A stretch of DNA of 64,000 nt. Source: AC-51 sp963749895 (GTDB lineage: Bacteria > Actinomycetota > UBA4738 > HRBIN12). Under the pieces are notes generated by a model. That model did no database searches, was not told the origin of the DNA, and saw only the letters and a program-made list of their open reading frames with translations. The DNA is taken from positions 806,001 to 870,000 of the forward strand of contig CAVVOG010000001.1 of assembly GCA_963749895.1 (NCBI GenBank), read 5' to 3'. The position numbers and the translations under genes are program-made. Positions 40,925 to 49,968 of this stretch are shown here, one piece after another (the first letter of the stretch is position 1; each line of letters opens with the position of its first letter).

Positions 40925-42147
40925 GTGACGGTGACCTCTTCCCGGGATGGGCTCCGCCATCCGCGCGAGCCGAGCGCGAGCGGCAGCGGATCGGTGCGGA
41001 CCCATCCCACGAGGCACCAGATCAGCACGATCGTCCGGACGATCACGGCGACCTCGAACCACCACTGCTGCGGGGTCTCCATCACGCCCGTGAGAGTCCC
41101 GAAGAACGAGAAGCGGGTGACGAACACCGCGATGTCGGCGAGCTCGAACGCGACGAACCGTCGCAGGTCGGGTCCCACGAGCGCGAACCAGGGGAGGAGC
41201 CACAGCCCGTACTGGGGTGAGTACACCTTGTTCGTCAGCAGGAACGCGATCAGGATCGGGAACCCGAGGGTCCAGCGGGGGAACCCCGGGTTCCGGTGCG
41301 CCTTGAACCGCCAGACGACCGCGACGATCAGTCCGAACGCGACCGCCGATCCCAGGTTGACCTCGTTCGTGCTCACGCATGCCCCCGGGAGGTAGCGGCA
41401 GGCGAGGTACCAGAGGCTGTCGAAGTCGGGGATCCGTTCGGAGTTGAAGCGGAAGAACTCGATCCATCCTCGCGGCGCCAGGACGGCGAACGGCAGGTTC
41501 ACGGCGACCCAGCTGCCGACCGTCCACCACAGCACGCGCACCGAGCGGTCGGGCTCCCGGTCCTGGACGCCCTGGAGGAACAGCGGGAGCAGCAGGAACA
41601 ACGGGTACAGCTTCGTCGCGCCCCCGAGCCCGAGCAGGACGCCGGCGAGGCCGTCGCGGCGGGCGGCGAACGCGGCGTAGGCGCCGGTGGCGAGCGCCAC
41701 CGCGGCGAGGTCCCAGTTCACGACGCCGTAGATCGCGAGCGTGGGGGCCAGGGCGAACCAGAGCGCTCGGCGACCTGCGAGCATCCAGAGGAACGTCGCG
41801 GCCGCCGCCGCGAAGCCCGTCAGCACGACGACGTTCGCCCAGTAGAAGGCCGTGTACCCGGTCCCTCCGATCCACGCGGTGACACGCATCAGGTACATCG
41901 TGAGGACCGGGTACTCGTCGCAGTTGTGCTCGCTCTCGGCGCACTCCTCGAGGAACGGAAGGCGCCCTCCGGCCAGCTGCTCGGTGCCGACGAGCGGCAC
42001 GATGTCCGTGTAGCAGAGCCACCGGTACTGGCGACCGTCGTACTGCCCGCTCGCGCACGGGGCCTTCGAGAGGGCGCCGACCGCCATCGTGCCGACCACG
42101 CAGGCGAGCACGACGGCCAGGCTCACGGCACGGGCGGCGTGCTTCAC
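40921..42147 (-). CDS. GT87/DUF2029-type membrane mannosyltransferase
   Basis: 408 residues. The frame is open to 42264, but the GTG at 42147 (MKHAARAVSLAVVLACVVG) follows a minus-strand TACGAT hexamer by exactly 6 bases, so the longer form is unlikely. The protein has ten or more membrane helices, an acidic loop with DEYPVLTMYLMRVTAWIGG and NKVYSPQYGLWLLPWF near the C-terminus, as in the GT-C fold DUF2029 family that includes mycobacterial PimE-like alpha-mannosyltransferases. It probably uses a polyprenyl-phosphate-mannose donor. It is coupled to the PIG-V-like gene and divergent from the MerR gene. Confidence 0.86.
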   Translation of the reverse strand: MKHAARAVSLAVVLACVVGTMAVGALSKAPCASGQYDGRQYRWLCYTDIVPLVGTEQLAGGRLPFLEECAESEHNCDEYPVLTMYLMRVTAWIGGTGYTAFYWANVVVLTGFAAAAATFLWMLAGRRALWFALAPTLAIYGVVNWDLAAVALATGAYAAFAARRDGLAGVLLGLGGATKLYPLFLLLPLFLQGVQDREPDRSVRVLWWTVGSWVAVNLPFAVLAPRGWIEFFRFNSERIPDFDSLWYLACRYLPGACVSTNEVNLGSAVAFGLIVAVVWRFKAHRNPGFPRWTLGFPILIAFLLTNKVYSPQYGLWLLPWFALVGPDLRRFVAFELADIAVFVTRFSFFGTLTGVMETPQQWWFEVAVIVRTIVLIWCLVGWVRTDPLPLALGSRGWRSPSREEVTVT

Positions 42148-42153
42148 GCGCGC

Positions 42154-42203
42154 ATCGTAGTCCCGCCCCTGCGCGTGACCGTGCGAGCGCGCACTCGTAG
42201 AGT
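42154..42203. promoter_or_regulatory. Compact divergent promoter region, both genes leaderless
   Basis: On the minus strand TACGAT (42159-42154) is 6 bases from the GTG at 42147. On the plus strand TAGAGT (42198-42203) is 8 bases from the ATG at 42212, with a -35-like GTGACC at 42175-42180 (17-base spacing). Only 64 bases separate the two start codons, and neither gene has a ribosome-binding site. A bound MerR protein could act on both directions. Confidence 0.55.
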
Positions 42204-42211
42204 GAACGGTC

Positions 42212-42907
42212 ATGAGGTATCGCGTGGAGCAGCTGGCAGCGGCCTGCGACGTGTCGGTGGACACGGTCCGCTACTACCAGTCGCGCGGGCTGCTCCCGCA
42301 GCCCGCGCGTGAGGGGCGCGTGGGCTGGTACGGGGACGACCACGTGGAGCGGATCCGCAGGATCCGCGACCTTCAGCGCAAGGGCCTGACCCTCGCGGCG
42401 ATCGCCCGCGTCGTCGAGGAGGGCCGTGCCGATGCGGACCTCGCGGTCGCCGTAGCCGAGGAGCTGGGGGACGGCGGCGACACCGAGCCGCTCACGCTCG
42501 ACGCGTTCTCGACCGCGGCGGGCGTGCCCGCATCGCTGATCCAGGCGGTCGAGCGCGAAGGGATCCAGATCGGACGAGAGGTCGATGGTGAGACCCGCTA
42601 CACCTCCGCCGACATCGAGCTCGTGCGCACCGCGCTCCGGCTGCTCGAGTTCGGCCTGCCGCTCAGCGATCTCCTCGCGCTGGCGCGCGACGCCGACGCC
42701 GCGATGCGCGGGCTCGCCGAGCGTGCCGTGGAGCTGTTCGACGACCACGTGCGTCGCCCGATCCACGACACGGTCGGCGACGCAGCCGCCGCGGAGGAGC
42801 AAACGGTGGTCGCGTTCCGTGAGCTGCTCCCGGCGGTGACGAGCCTCGTCGAGCATCACTTCCGGCGGGTGCTGCTCGAGACCGCCGAGGAGCGGATCGA
42901 GGCGTGA
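42212..42907 (+). CDS. MerR-family transcriptional regulator
   Basis: 231 residues. The N-terminal MerR helix-turn-helix is YRVEQLAAACDVSVDTVRYYQSRGLL, with the wing HVERIRRIRDLQRKGLTLAAIARVV. The C-terminal region (about 85-231) appears to hold a second degenerate MerR-like segment (VPASLIQAVEREGIQIGREV) and a helical effector domain without the cysteines of metal sensors. It is the first gene of a plus-strand operon with menG and menF (GTGA overlap). Autoregulation and control of menaquinone or the divergent glycosyltransferases are inferred from position only. Confidence 0.88.
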   Translation: MRYRVEQLAAACDVSVDTVRYYQSRGLLPQPAREGRVGWYGDDHVERIRRIRDLQRKGLTLAAIARVVEEGRADADLAVAVAEELGDGGDTEPLTLDAFSTAAGVPASLIQAVEREGIQIGREVDGETRYTSADIELVRTALRLLEFGLPLSDLLALARDADAAMRGLAERAVELFDDHVRRPIHDTVGDAAAAEEQTVVAFRELLPAVTSLVEHHFRRVLLETAEERIEA

Positions 42908-43590
42908 GCGCACCGCTGCCGCACGGTGAGGACAAGGCGCGTGCCGTCCGCGGCCTGTTCGACACGATCTCCCCACGCTACGACCTGGTGAACCGGGTCA
43001 TGACGTTGCGGATGGACGTCGGATGGCGGCGCCGGGCGATCCGCGAGCTCCACCTCACGCCGGGCTCTCGCGTGTACGACCTGGCGTGCGGAACCGGCGA
43101 CTTCTGCCGGGAGCTGACCCGCTCCGGCTACCGGGCGTTCGGCTTCGACTTCGCGTTCGGGATGCTGGCGAACGCCCGCACCGACGCACCGCTCGTCCAG
43201 GCCGACGCGCTCCGGCTGCCGGTCCCCGACGCGAGCGCCGACGGCGTGACGTGCGGGTTCGCGCTGCGCAACGTGGTGTCCCTGGAGCGGTTCTTCGAGG
43301 AGCTCGGGAGGGTCGTCCGCCCAGGTGGAGCGATCGCCTTGCTCGAGACCTCGCGGCCGGACTCGCGGGTCCTCCGTGCCGGTCACGCGCTCTACTTCGA
43401 GCGCGTCGTCCCGATCGTCGGAGGGCTGCTGTCCGACCGCGACGCCTACGCGTACCTGCCCCGTTCGATGGCGTACCTGCCGCCGCCGGACGAGATGCTG
43501 GCGCTGCTTCGCGCCGCCGGGTTCCCGAGCGCGCGTCGGCTCCAGCTGTCCGGCGGGATCACGCAGCTGCTGGTAGGGGTCCACGCGTGA
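42904..43590 (+). CDS. menG: Demethylmenaquinone methyltransferase (UbiE/MenG)
   Basis: 228 residues with a class I methyltransferase fold. The signature VRGLFDTISPRYDLVNRVMTL is the UbiE/MenG N-terminal motif; the SAM loop is VYDLACGTGDFCREL and the second family motif is VTCGFALRNVVSLERFFEEL. It methylates demethylmenaquinone, the last step of menaquinone synthesis. The GTG at 42904 overlaps the MerR stop and its own stop overlaps menF. With menF, menD, menA, menB and menE all within 7 kb, MenG is preferred over a ubiquinone role. Confidence 0.93.
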   Translation: MSAPLPHGEDKARAVRGLFDTISPRYDLVNRVMTLRMDVGWRRRAIRELHLTPGSRVYDLACGTGDFCRELTRSGYRAFGFDFAFGMLANARTDAPLVQADALRLPVPDASADGVTCGFALRNVVSLERFFEELGRVVRPGGAIALLETSRPDSRVLRAGHALYFERVVPIVGGLLSDRDAYAYLPRSMAYLPPPDEMLALLRAAGFPSARRLQLSGGITQLLVGVHA

Positions 43591-44771
43591 GCGCCCCGTC
43601 GCCCGGAGCCGCGTTCGACCTGCTCGCGGCCTACGTGCCGCCGGACGGCGCCTTCTTCGAGCGGCGTGGCGTCGGGGTCGCGACCGCCGGCGTCCACGAG
43701 CGTGTGTCTCCCGGCGAGGCCGTCGAACGGCTCCGCGAGCTGTTCGGCCCGAGCGGGGATCGCGCGGGCGTCGCGGTCGGCGCGTTGGGGTTCGCGGACG
43801 CGGCCTGCGGCATGCTCACGGTCGCCCGACGGACCGTGCGGCGGCGTCGGGCGGGTGCGAGCCCGTCGGTGTCCGATGTGGGTGGCGGGCACCCGGCTCC
43901 CTTCCGGCGGGTCCTCGGAGGCGCGCCCAGCGCGGCGTTCGGCGCCCTGCAGCTGCGCGAGGTCCCGACCGCCGCGGAGTACGCGGAGGCGGTGGTGTCC
44001 GCGACCGCGACGATCCGTGCGGGAGAGCTCCGGAAGGTCGTCCTCGCCCGGACGATCGAGGTCGAGGCCGGCCGGGTGCTCGACCCGCCGCGTCTCGCGC
44101 AGCGCCTGCGAGCGGTGAGTCCCGACGCGTATACCTTCGCGGTGCCCGCCGGAGACGGCGTGCTGGTCGGCGCCTCACCGGAGTTGCTGGTCGCACGGCG
44201 CGGACGTGAGGTCACCGCGAACCCGCTCGCGGGGTCCGCTCCGCGGGCAGGCGATCCCGACGAGGACCGCGCCAACGCCGAGGCCCTCAGCGCCTCGGCG
44301 AAGGACCTCGAGGAGCACGCGATCGTCGTCGAGGCGGTCGCCGAGGCCCTGCGGCCGTTCTGCGAGGAGCTGACGTGGGACCGTGAGCCGGTGCTGATGG
44401 AGACGCCGAACGTGTGGCACCTGTCCACGCGCTTCCGCGGAGCGCTCCGAGACCCGGCACCCTCGGCGGTCGACCTCGTCCTGGCGCTGCATCCGACCCC
44501 GGCCGTCGGGGGGACGCCCCGGGACGCGGCCCTCGCGGCGATGGCCGATCTCGAACCGTTCGACCGGGGAGCATACGCAGGTCCTGTCGGATGGGTCGAC
44601 GCGGAAGGGGACGGGGAGTGGGCGATCGCGCTGCGCTGCGCGCTCCTGACGGGCGAGCGAGCGACCCTGTCCGCCGGGGCGGGGATCGTGGCGGACAGCG
44701 ATCCGTGGGCCGAGGTCGAGGAGACCGACCGCAAGTTCAGGGCGTTCCTCGACGCCCTGCGGTGGGGATGA
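43587..44771 (+). CDS. menF: Isochorismate synthase MenF
   Basis: 394 residues of the chorismate-binding family. Visible motifs: ELRKVVLARTIEVEAG, SPDAYTFAVPAGDGVLVGASPELL, NPLAGSAPRAGD, KDLEEHAIVVEAV, and HPTPAVGGTPRDAAL with PFDRGAYAGPVGWVDA at the active site. These are the isochorismate synthase/salicylate synthase signatures. It converts chorismate to isochorismate, the first committed step to menaquinone. The N-terminal 100 residues are less conserved. It is coupled to menG by a GTGA overlap. EntC- or DhbC-type siderophore function is unlikely in this menaquinone context. Confidence 0.92.
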   Translation: MSAPSPGAAFDLLAAYVPPDGAFFERRGVGVATAGVHERVSPGEAVERLRELFGPSGDRAGVAVGALGFADAACGMLTVARRTVRRRRAGASPSVSDVGGGHPAPFRRVLGGAPSAAFGALQLREVPTAAEYAEAVVSATATIRAGELRKVVLARTIEVEAGRVLDPPRLAQRLRAVSPDAYTFAVPAGDGVLVGASPELLVARRGREVTANPLAGSAPRAGDPDEDRANAEALSASAKDLEEHAIVVEAVAEALRPFCEELTWDREPVLMETPNVWHLSTRFRGALRDPAPSAVDLVLALHPTPAVGGTPRDAALAAMADLEPFDRGAYAGPVGWVDAEGDGEWAIALRCALLTGERATLSAGAGIVADSDPWAEVEETDRKFRAFLDALRWG

Positions 44772-44798
44772 GCGTGGTCGCTCGTCGGCGGCCCAGGC

Positions 44799-44804
44799 TA
44801 GGTT
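44799..44804 (+). promoter_or_regulatory. -10 element for the small membrane protein gene
   Basis: TAGGTT followed by 7 bases and the GTG at 44812, without a ribosome-binding site; this spacing decides the start over a TTG at 44803. Confidence 0.5.
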
Positions 44805-44811
44805 GCTCGGT

Positions 44812-45015
44812 GTGAGGCGGTTCCTGGCCGCGGTCTATCCCGCGCTCGTGATGATCGTGGGGCTCGCGTCGCTGGTCGGCGGGTTCTTCCTGCTGCTCGG
44901 CAGGGACTCCACGACGACGCTCAGGATCGTGGGGCTGGCCCTGATCGTCGTGAGCCTGCTCGTCTACTCGTTCAGCTACCGGGTCGGACAGCGCTTCTTC
45001 GGCGACCTCCGCTGA
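44812..45015 (+). CDS. Small two-helix membrane protein of unknown function
   Basis: 67 residues: MRRFLAAVYPALVMIVGLAS with a first hydrophobic helix, a short loop with GRDSTTTLR, a second helix (VGLALIVVSLLVYSF) and a basic end (RVGQRFFGDLR). It appears to be an integral membrane hairpin with both ends inside. I do not recognise a family. It lies between menF and the convergent menD, with its own leaderless-type promoter. Confidence 0.7.
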   Translation: MRRFLAAVYPALVMIVGLASLVGGFFLLLGRDSTTTLRIVGLALIVVSLLVYSFSYRVGQRFFGDLR

Positions 45016-45036
45016 ACGACCCGGGGGGCGCGCCGC

Positions 45037-46798
45037 TCACCGATCGGCGAGCGCGGCGGCGACGGCCTCAGCGATCTGGCGCCGTCGCTCGCGATCGCGC
45101 CGCGGGTCGATCGCCACCTCCACCACGTGGACCCCGCCGGCCTTCGCGGCACGCTCCAGCGCGGGTGCGAGGTGTCGTGCCCGCGTGACCCGCTCGTGTC
45201 CGGCGCCGGCCGCCGCCGCGACCTCCCCGAGGTCGAGTCCGTGCGGCGTCACGAAGAGGTCACGGTGCTCGGGGAGATCGTGCTGGGGGAGCAGCGAGAA
45301 GATCTCTCCGCCGCCGTTCGCGAGCACGACCAGCACGGCGTCGTGCCCACGCCGTGCCCCCCACAGCAGCCCGCCTGCGTCGTGCAGGAACGTGAGGTCG
45401 CCCATCAGCGCGTAGACCGGGCCGACGTCCGCTGCCGCTGTGCCGAGGACCGTCGACACGAACCCGTCGATCCCGCTCGCCCCGCGGTTCGCGACGTAAT
45501 CGGACGAGGTCGCCCTCGCTCCAGATCCGCGGGGGTCGGCGGGGCGCCAGGTAGGCGTCGAGGTCGCGGACCGGGGTGCTCGACCCCACGCACAGGACCC
45601 CTCCGTTCGGGACGAACGCCCCGACGTCGCGGGCCACCCTTCCCTCGAAGGGCTCGTCCCAACGGTCGAGGAGGCGGTCGACGGCAGCCCGGGCGACGAG
45701 GTCGGCGGTCCGCCAGGTCTCGAGCCACCCGGGGTCGGTCATGGGCGGTCGCGGCGCGTCCCACGCGATCGCGGCGAACAGCTCGGGGTCGGCCTCGATC
45801 CGTCGGTCAGCTCGACGCTGCGGGTCCGGGTCGAGGTGTCCGTGATCGAGCACGACGACCTCGTCGGCCGCCGCGATGACCGCCTGGGTGGCGCGCGTCG
45901 TCGGCGTCGCGCCGACCTGCAGGACGACCTCGGGGCGGTGACGTTCACGCCACACGGCGTCACCCGCCAGGAACTGACCGGCCGCGAGCGCTCGCCCGGC
46001 GTCGGAGGCGTCCAGGCGAAGCCCGCTCAGCGGCTCCGCCATCACGGGCCATCCCAGGACGGTGCCGAGGGACAGGACCGAGAGCGTTCGCGGGTGCCGG
46101 AGGCCGCCGACCGCGATCAGCCCGCGCGCGCCGGCGTAGGCCGTGAACAGTTCTCGGACCGCCATCGCCGTCGCCGCGTCGTCGGGCGCAGGGTGCTCAG
46201 GTGTCGCCGCGGGCTCGCGTGTCGCCGCGGGCTCGAGCGCCCGCACCGGGCCGGTCTCCTCTGGCACGAGAGGCTCGTCGAACGGGCAGTTCACGTGGAC
46301 CGGTCCGGGTAGCTCACCGGTGGCCGTCCGAACCGCCCGCGTGCCCGCGTCCGCCCACGCGGGCGCGTCGGCCGGCGTCGCCGGTACCACCGGCTCGAGG
46401 TAGGTGCGCGCGTACCGCCCGTACAGCTCCACCTGGTCGATCGTCTGGTTCGCTCCCGTACCGCGCAGGCGCGGGGGGCGATCGGCGGTCAGCACGATGA
46501 GCGGGGTCCGCGTCTGCGATGCCTCCACCACCGCCGGCAGGAACTCGGCGGCGGCGGTGCCGCTCGTGCATGCGATCGCGACCGGTTCCCCGGTCACCTT
46601 CGCGATGCCCAGCGCGAAGAAGGCGCTCGAGCGCTCGTCGAGATGGACGTGGAGTCGGATCCTGCCGTCGCGCGCGAGCGAGAGCGCGAGCGGGGTCGAT
46701 CGTGATCCCGGCGACACGCACGCGTGTCGGACCCCACCGGCGACGAGGGCGTCGACGAGTGCCCCCGCGCAGGTGAGGGAGACGTCGCCGAGACCCAC
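45037..46798 (-). CDS. menD: MenD (SEPHCHC synthase) with one frameshift
   Basis: About 586 residues after correction. It is a thiamine-diphosphate enzyme with SPGSRSTPLALSLA, VAIACTSGTAAAEFLPAVVEA, LTADRPPRLRGTGANQTIDQ and, after the break, NRGASGIDGFVSTVLG, YALMGDLTFLHDAGGLLWG and VLVVLANGGGEIFSLLPQ. MenD joins isochorismate and 2-oxoglutarate. The frame changes at about 45503: removing one C restores GDLVDYVANRGASG, and the gene length is one base above a multiple of three. This is most likely an assembly error. The GTG at 46798 lies one base after the menA stop, as part of a menB-menA-menD unit. Confidence 0.9.
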
Positions 46799-46799
46799 G

Positions 46800-47708
46800 T
46801 CAGGCCCCCCAGGACAGGAACAAGCCGAGGGCCAGCGACAGTCCGCACGCGGCATGGACCGTCGCCGTGCCGACGAGCACGGAGATCAGTTCCCGACCCG
46901 ACGCGGTCCGTACGGCCTCGATGGGCCGGATCGTGAGCGGCCACGCGATCAACCCGAACAGCCCCCATATCGTCAGGCCGACCGCCTCGTTCACGAGCCC
47001 GGCGATGACCCCTGCGACGATCGCCGCGAACGCCCCGATCACGAGCGTGCCGTACAGGGCACGGGTCGCCGGGTCGCCGATCCGCACGGCCAGCGTGCGC
47101 TTCCCGCTCGCCCCGTCGGTCGGGATGTCGCGGAGGTTGTTCGCTTCCAAGATCGCGACCGCCAACAGCCCCATCACCGCGCCTGCCCACCACGCGTCGG
47201 CCGTCACGGTCTCGACCATCACGAACGTCGTGCCGCAGGTCGCCGCGAGCCCGAAGAACAGGAAGACCATCACCTCGCCGAGGCCGAGCCCCGCGTACGG
47301 GCGGGGCCCCCCGCTGTAGAGGAACGTGGCCGCGATCGCGAGCGCTCCGACCAACAGGATCAGCAACGGCTCCGTCACCAAGGCGAGGGCCAGCCCGGCG
47401 ACGGCTGCGATCCCCACCGACAGGAGCGCCCCGGCCAGGACGGCTCGGGGCGAGGCCGCGCCGGTCGCGGTGAGCCTGGGCGGTCCGATCCGCTCGTGGG
47501 TGTCGACGCCCTTGACCCCGTCGAAGTAGTCGTTCGCGAGGTTCACCCCGACCTGCAGGCCCGTGGCCACGACGAGGGCGGCCGCGAAACGCCACCACAG
47601 GATCTCCCCGGCCGCAGCCGTCCCGACGATCACAGGGACGAGTCCGGCGCCGAGGGTGCGGGGCCGGGCCCCGTGCCACCACGCGCGCCAGCCGTGGAGA
47701 TCGGTCAC
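46800..47708 (-). CDS. menA: 1,4-dihydroxy-2-naphthoate polyprenyltransferase MenA
   Basis: 302 residues, an integral membrane UbiA-type prenyltransferase with about eight helices. The first Asp-rich motif is NLANDYFDGVKGVDT and the second NNLRDIPTDGASGKRTLAVRIG. It attaches the polyprenyl chain to 1,4-dihydroxy-2-naphthoate with loss of CO2, forming demethylmenaquinone for MenG. The GTG at 47708 overlaps the menB stop (GTGA); the alternative frame upstream is antisense-like. Translation is probably coupled with menB and menD. Confidence 0.94.
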   Translation of the reverse strand: MTDLHGWRAWWHGARPRTLGAGLVPVIVGTAAAGEILWWRFAAALVVATGLQVGVNLANDYFDGVKGVDTHERIGPPRLTATGAASPRAVLAGALLSVGIAAVAGLALALVTEPLLILLVGALAIAATFLYSGGPRPYAGLGLGEVMVFLFFGLAATCGTTFVMVETVTADAWWAGAVMGLLAVAILEANNLRDIPTDGASGKRTLAVRIGDPATRALYGTLVIGAFAAIVAGVIAGLVNEAVGLTIWGLFGLIAWPLTIRPIEAVRTASGRELISVLVGTATVHAACGLSLALGLFLSWGA

Positions 47709-48538
47709 GGCCGCTTCGGGAACCGCGAGAAGTCGGGGTCGCGCTTCTCCTTGAAGGCGTCGCGACCCTCCTGCGCCTCCTCGGTCATGTAGTAGAGCAG
47801 CGTCGCGTCCCCGGCCAGGTGCTGCACGCCTGCGAGACCGTCGACGCCGGCGTTGTAGCCGGCCTTGAGGAGCCGCAGGGCGAGCGGTGAGTAGGCGAGC
47901 ATCTCCCGACACCAGCGGACCGTCTCCTCCTCCAGTTCCTCGATCGGGACGACGGCGTTGACGAGGCCCCAGTCCAGGGCGGTGGCGGCGTCGTACTGGC
48001 GGCACAGGAGCCAGACCTCCTTCGCGCGTTTCTCGCCGATCTGTCGGGCGAGCAGCCCGATCCCGTATCCGCCGTCGAACGACCCGACGCGAGGGCCGGT
48101 CTGGCCGAACCGCGCGTTCTCCGCGGCGATCGTGAGGTCGCAGCACAGGTGCAGGACGTGACCGCCCCCGATCGCGTAGCCCGCGACCATCGCGATGACC
48201 GGCTTCGGGTGGCGGCGGATGTCGATCTGCAGGTCGAGCACGTTCAGCCGTCCGATCCCCTGGTCGTCGACGTACCCGTCGTCACCGCGGATCTTCTGGT
48301 CGCCGCCGCTGCAGAAGGCCTCGGGACCCTGCCCGGTCAAGATCACGACACCGACCTCGGGGTCGTCTCGCGCCAGGTCGAACGCGCGGATCATCTCGCG
48401 GGTGGTGGCCGGCCGGAACGCGTTGCGAACCTCGGGCCGGTCGATCGTGATCTTGGCGATGCCCTCGGCGACCTCGTACCGGATGTCGGACCACTCGCCC
48501 CGGGGCTCCCAGTCGAGCGCGACGCGGATCTCCACCAT
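47705..48538 (-). CDS. menB: 1,4-dihydroxy-2-naphthoyl-CoA synthase MenB
   Basis: 277 residues of the crotonase fold. Motifs: ITIDRPEVRNAFRPATTREM, AFCSGGDQKIRG (MenB-specific oxyanion region), VAGYAIGGGHVLHLCCDLTI and GPRVGSFDGGYGIGLLARQ. It cyclises O-succinylbenzoyl-CoA. The ATG at 48538 is chosen because GAGAGG lies just upstream and the protein start (MVEIRVALDWEP) fits; an in-frame start 60 bases earlier would place the gene over the promoter. It is divergent from menE, the preceding enzyme of the pathway, which makes its substrate. Confidence 0.95.
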   Translation of the reverse strand: MVEIRVALDWEPRGEWSDIRYEVAEGIAKITIDRPEVRNAFRPATTREMIRAFDLARDDPEVGVVILTGQGPEAFCSGGDQKIRGDDGYVDDQGIGRLNVLDLQIDIRRHPKPVIAMVAGYAIGGGHVLHLCCDLTIAAENARFGQTGPRVGSFDGGYGIGLLARQIGEKRAKEVWLLCRQYDAATALDWGLVNAVVPIEELEEETVRWCREMLAYSPLALRLLKAGYNAGVDGLAGVQHLAGDATLLYYMTEEAQEGRDAFKEKRDPDFSRFPKRP

Positions 48539-48574
48539 GTGACCTCTCACTCCTAGAGCGTGAACTCGAACGGT

Positions 48575-48581
48575 TAGCCTA
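48575..48581. promoter_or_regulatory. Overlapping back-to-back -10 elements of menE and menB
   Basis: Plus strand: TAGCCT (48575-48580) ends 7 bases before the menE GTG at 48588. Minus strand: TAGGCT (48581-48576) lies 37 bases before the menB ATG, with a GAGAGG ribosome-binding site in between. The hexamers share five base pairs, so polymerase could occupy only one at a time. Confidence 0.5.
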
Positions 48582-48587
48582 TCCGAC

Positions 48588-49788
48588 GTGAACGTCACGG
48601 CCCATCGCCGGGCGCACGCGGGTGAGCTCGTCGCCTACGACCTCCCCCCCGGGCCGCACTGGTACGAGATCCTCGAAGCCCACGCGTCGACCGGCGCCTC
48701 GTTCCTGCCGGTGGACGTACGGTTGAGCGACCGAGAGAAGCGGTCGATCGTCCAGCGCGCCCGCCCGACGATCATCGTGACCCCCGATGAGGAGGTCGTC
48801 TTCCCCCGGGGGGTCGAGCTCGATCCCGTCCGCGCGTGGGCCGTGGTCGCGACCTCGGGCACCGCCGCCGCCCCTCGGCTCGCGGATCTGTCCCGGGGGG
48901 CGCTCGGCTCCGCGGTGGTGGGCTCGATCGACGCCCTCGGGATCGCGCCGTCCGACCCGTGGTCGTGCGTCCTGACCCCCGCCCACGTCGGCGGACTGCT
49001 GGTGCTGCTGCGCGGGGTCCTGGGCGGTGCCGACGTCGTCGTCCACGAGCGGTTCGACCCGGATCGCGTGCTGGCCGACGGCCAGGGTCGCCACCTGGCG
49101 ATCGTCCCGACGATGCTCCACCGGTTCGTCGCGGCCGGCCGCCGACCTGTCGCGTCTCGGCGTCCTGTTGGTCGGCGGCGCCGCGCTCGACCCGGCCCTG
49201 CGTCGCCGAGCCGAGGATCTGGGCGGACGCGTGGTGGGGACCTACGGCCTCACCGAGAGCTGCGGCGGCGTCGTCTACGACGGACGGCCGTTCGCCGACA
49301 CGCAGGTGCGGATCGGGCCCGCCGGCACGATCGAGCTCCGCGGGCCGACGCTGATGGACGGCTACCGCGACGATCCAGGAGCGACCGCTGCCGCGTTCTC
49401 GACCGATGGGTGGCTGCGGACCGGGGACGTCGGCTCGTTCGACGACGGTCTGCTGAGCGTCCTGGGTCGCGCGGACGACGCGATCCGCACCGGCGCCGAG
49501 ACCGTGTGGCCCGACGAGGTCGAGTCCGTGCTTCGGACCCATCCCGGCGTCGCGGACGTCGCGGTGGGCGGCCGACCCGATCCCGAGTGGGGCCAACGCG
49601 TCGAGGCCTGGGTCGTGGCGGCCGACCCCGCCGCGCCGCCCACGCTCGAGGCGCTCCGCACCCACTGCCGTGAACGTCTGGCCGGCTACAAATCGCCGCG
49701 GGCCTTGCATCTGGTCGATCGATTGCCACGGACCGTGGGGGGAAGCTCCGCCGCTCGGCGCTGGGCTGACGACCCCGGAGATTGGTGA
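48588..49788 (+). CDS. menE: O-succinylbenzoate-CoA ligase MenE with one frameshift
   Basis: About 399 residues after correction, a short acyl-adenylate-forming enzyme. The AMP-binding loop is VVATSGTAAAPRLADLS. The first frame breaks down after MLHRFVAAG at about 49139. The next frame continues ADLSRLGVLLVGGAALDPAL, GTYGLTESCGGVVYDGRP, DGWLRTGDVGSFDDG and the catalytic Lys region RLAGYKSPRALHLVDRLP. One inserted base explains this. It is compact compared with E. coli MenE, as in other actinomycetes. It activates O-succinylbenzoate for MenB. GTG at 48588 is supported by the -10 spacing. A hairpin terminator overlaps the stop. Confidence 0.88.
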
Positions 49789-49823
49789 AGGCCCGAGCGA
49801 GGGAGGGGTTCGCTCGGGCCTTC
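49787..49823 (+). terminator. Hairpin terminator after menE
   Basis: Arms GAAGGCCCGAGCGA (49787-49800) and its exact complement (49810-49823) form a 14-bp stem with a 9-base loop, beginning inside the menE stop codon. There is no U-tract, as is common in high-GC actinomycetes. Confidence 0.75.
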
Positions 49824-49968
49824 AGATGTCACCCTGGGCCGCCGAGGGGGAGGTGGCCCTTGTTGGGTTCCATGGCGTCGCACCTGATGCTTCGTCCCGG
49901 GGGCCGATCCGCTGCATACCCGCGTTCAGGTATCTCTGAACTCGCTGCCTCGCAGGTGTTCCGGGCGC

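Noticed and set aside
39755..42976. Long minus-strand frame extending upstream of the PIG-V-like gene
   Set aside because: Only the part from 40924 shows membrane-enzyme features; the rest lies over the GT87, MerR and menG genes in a non-coding frame.
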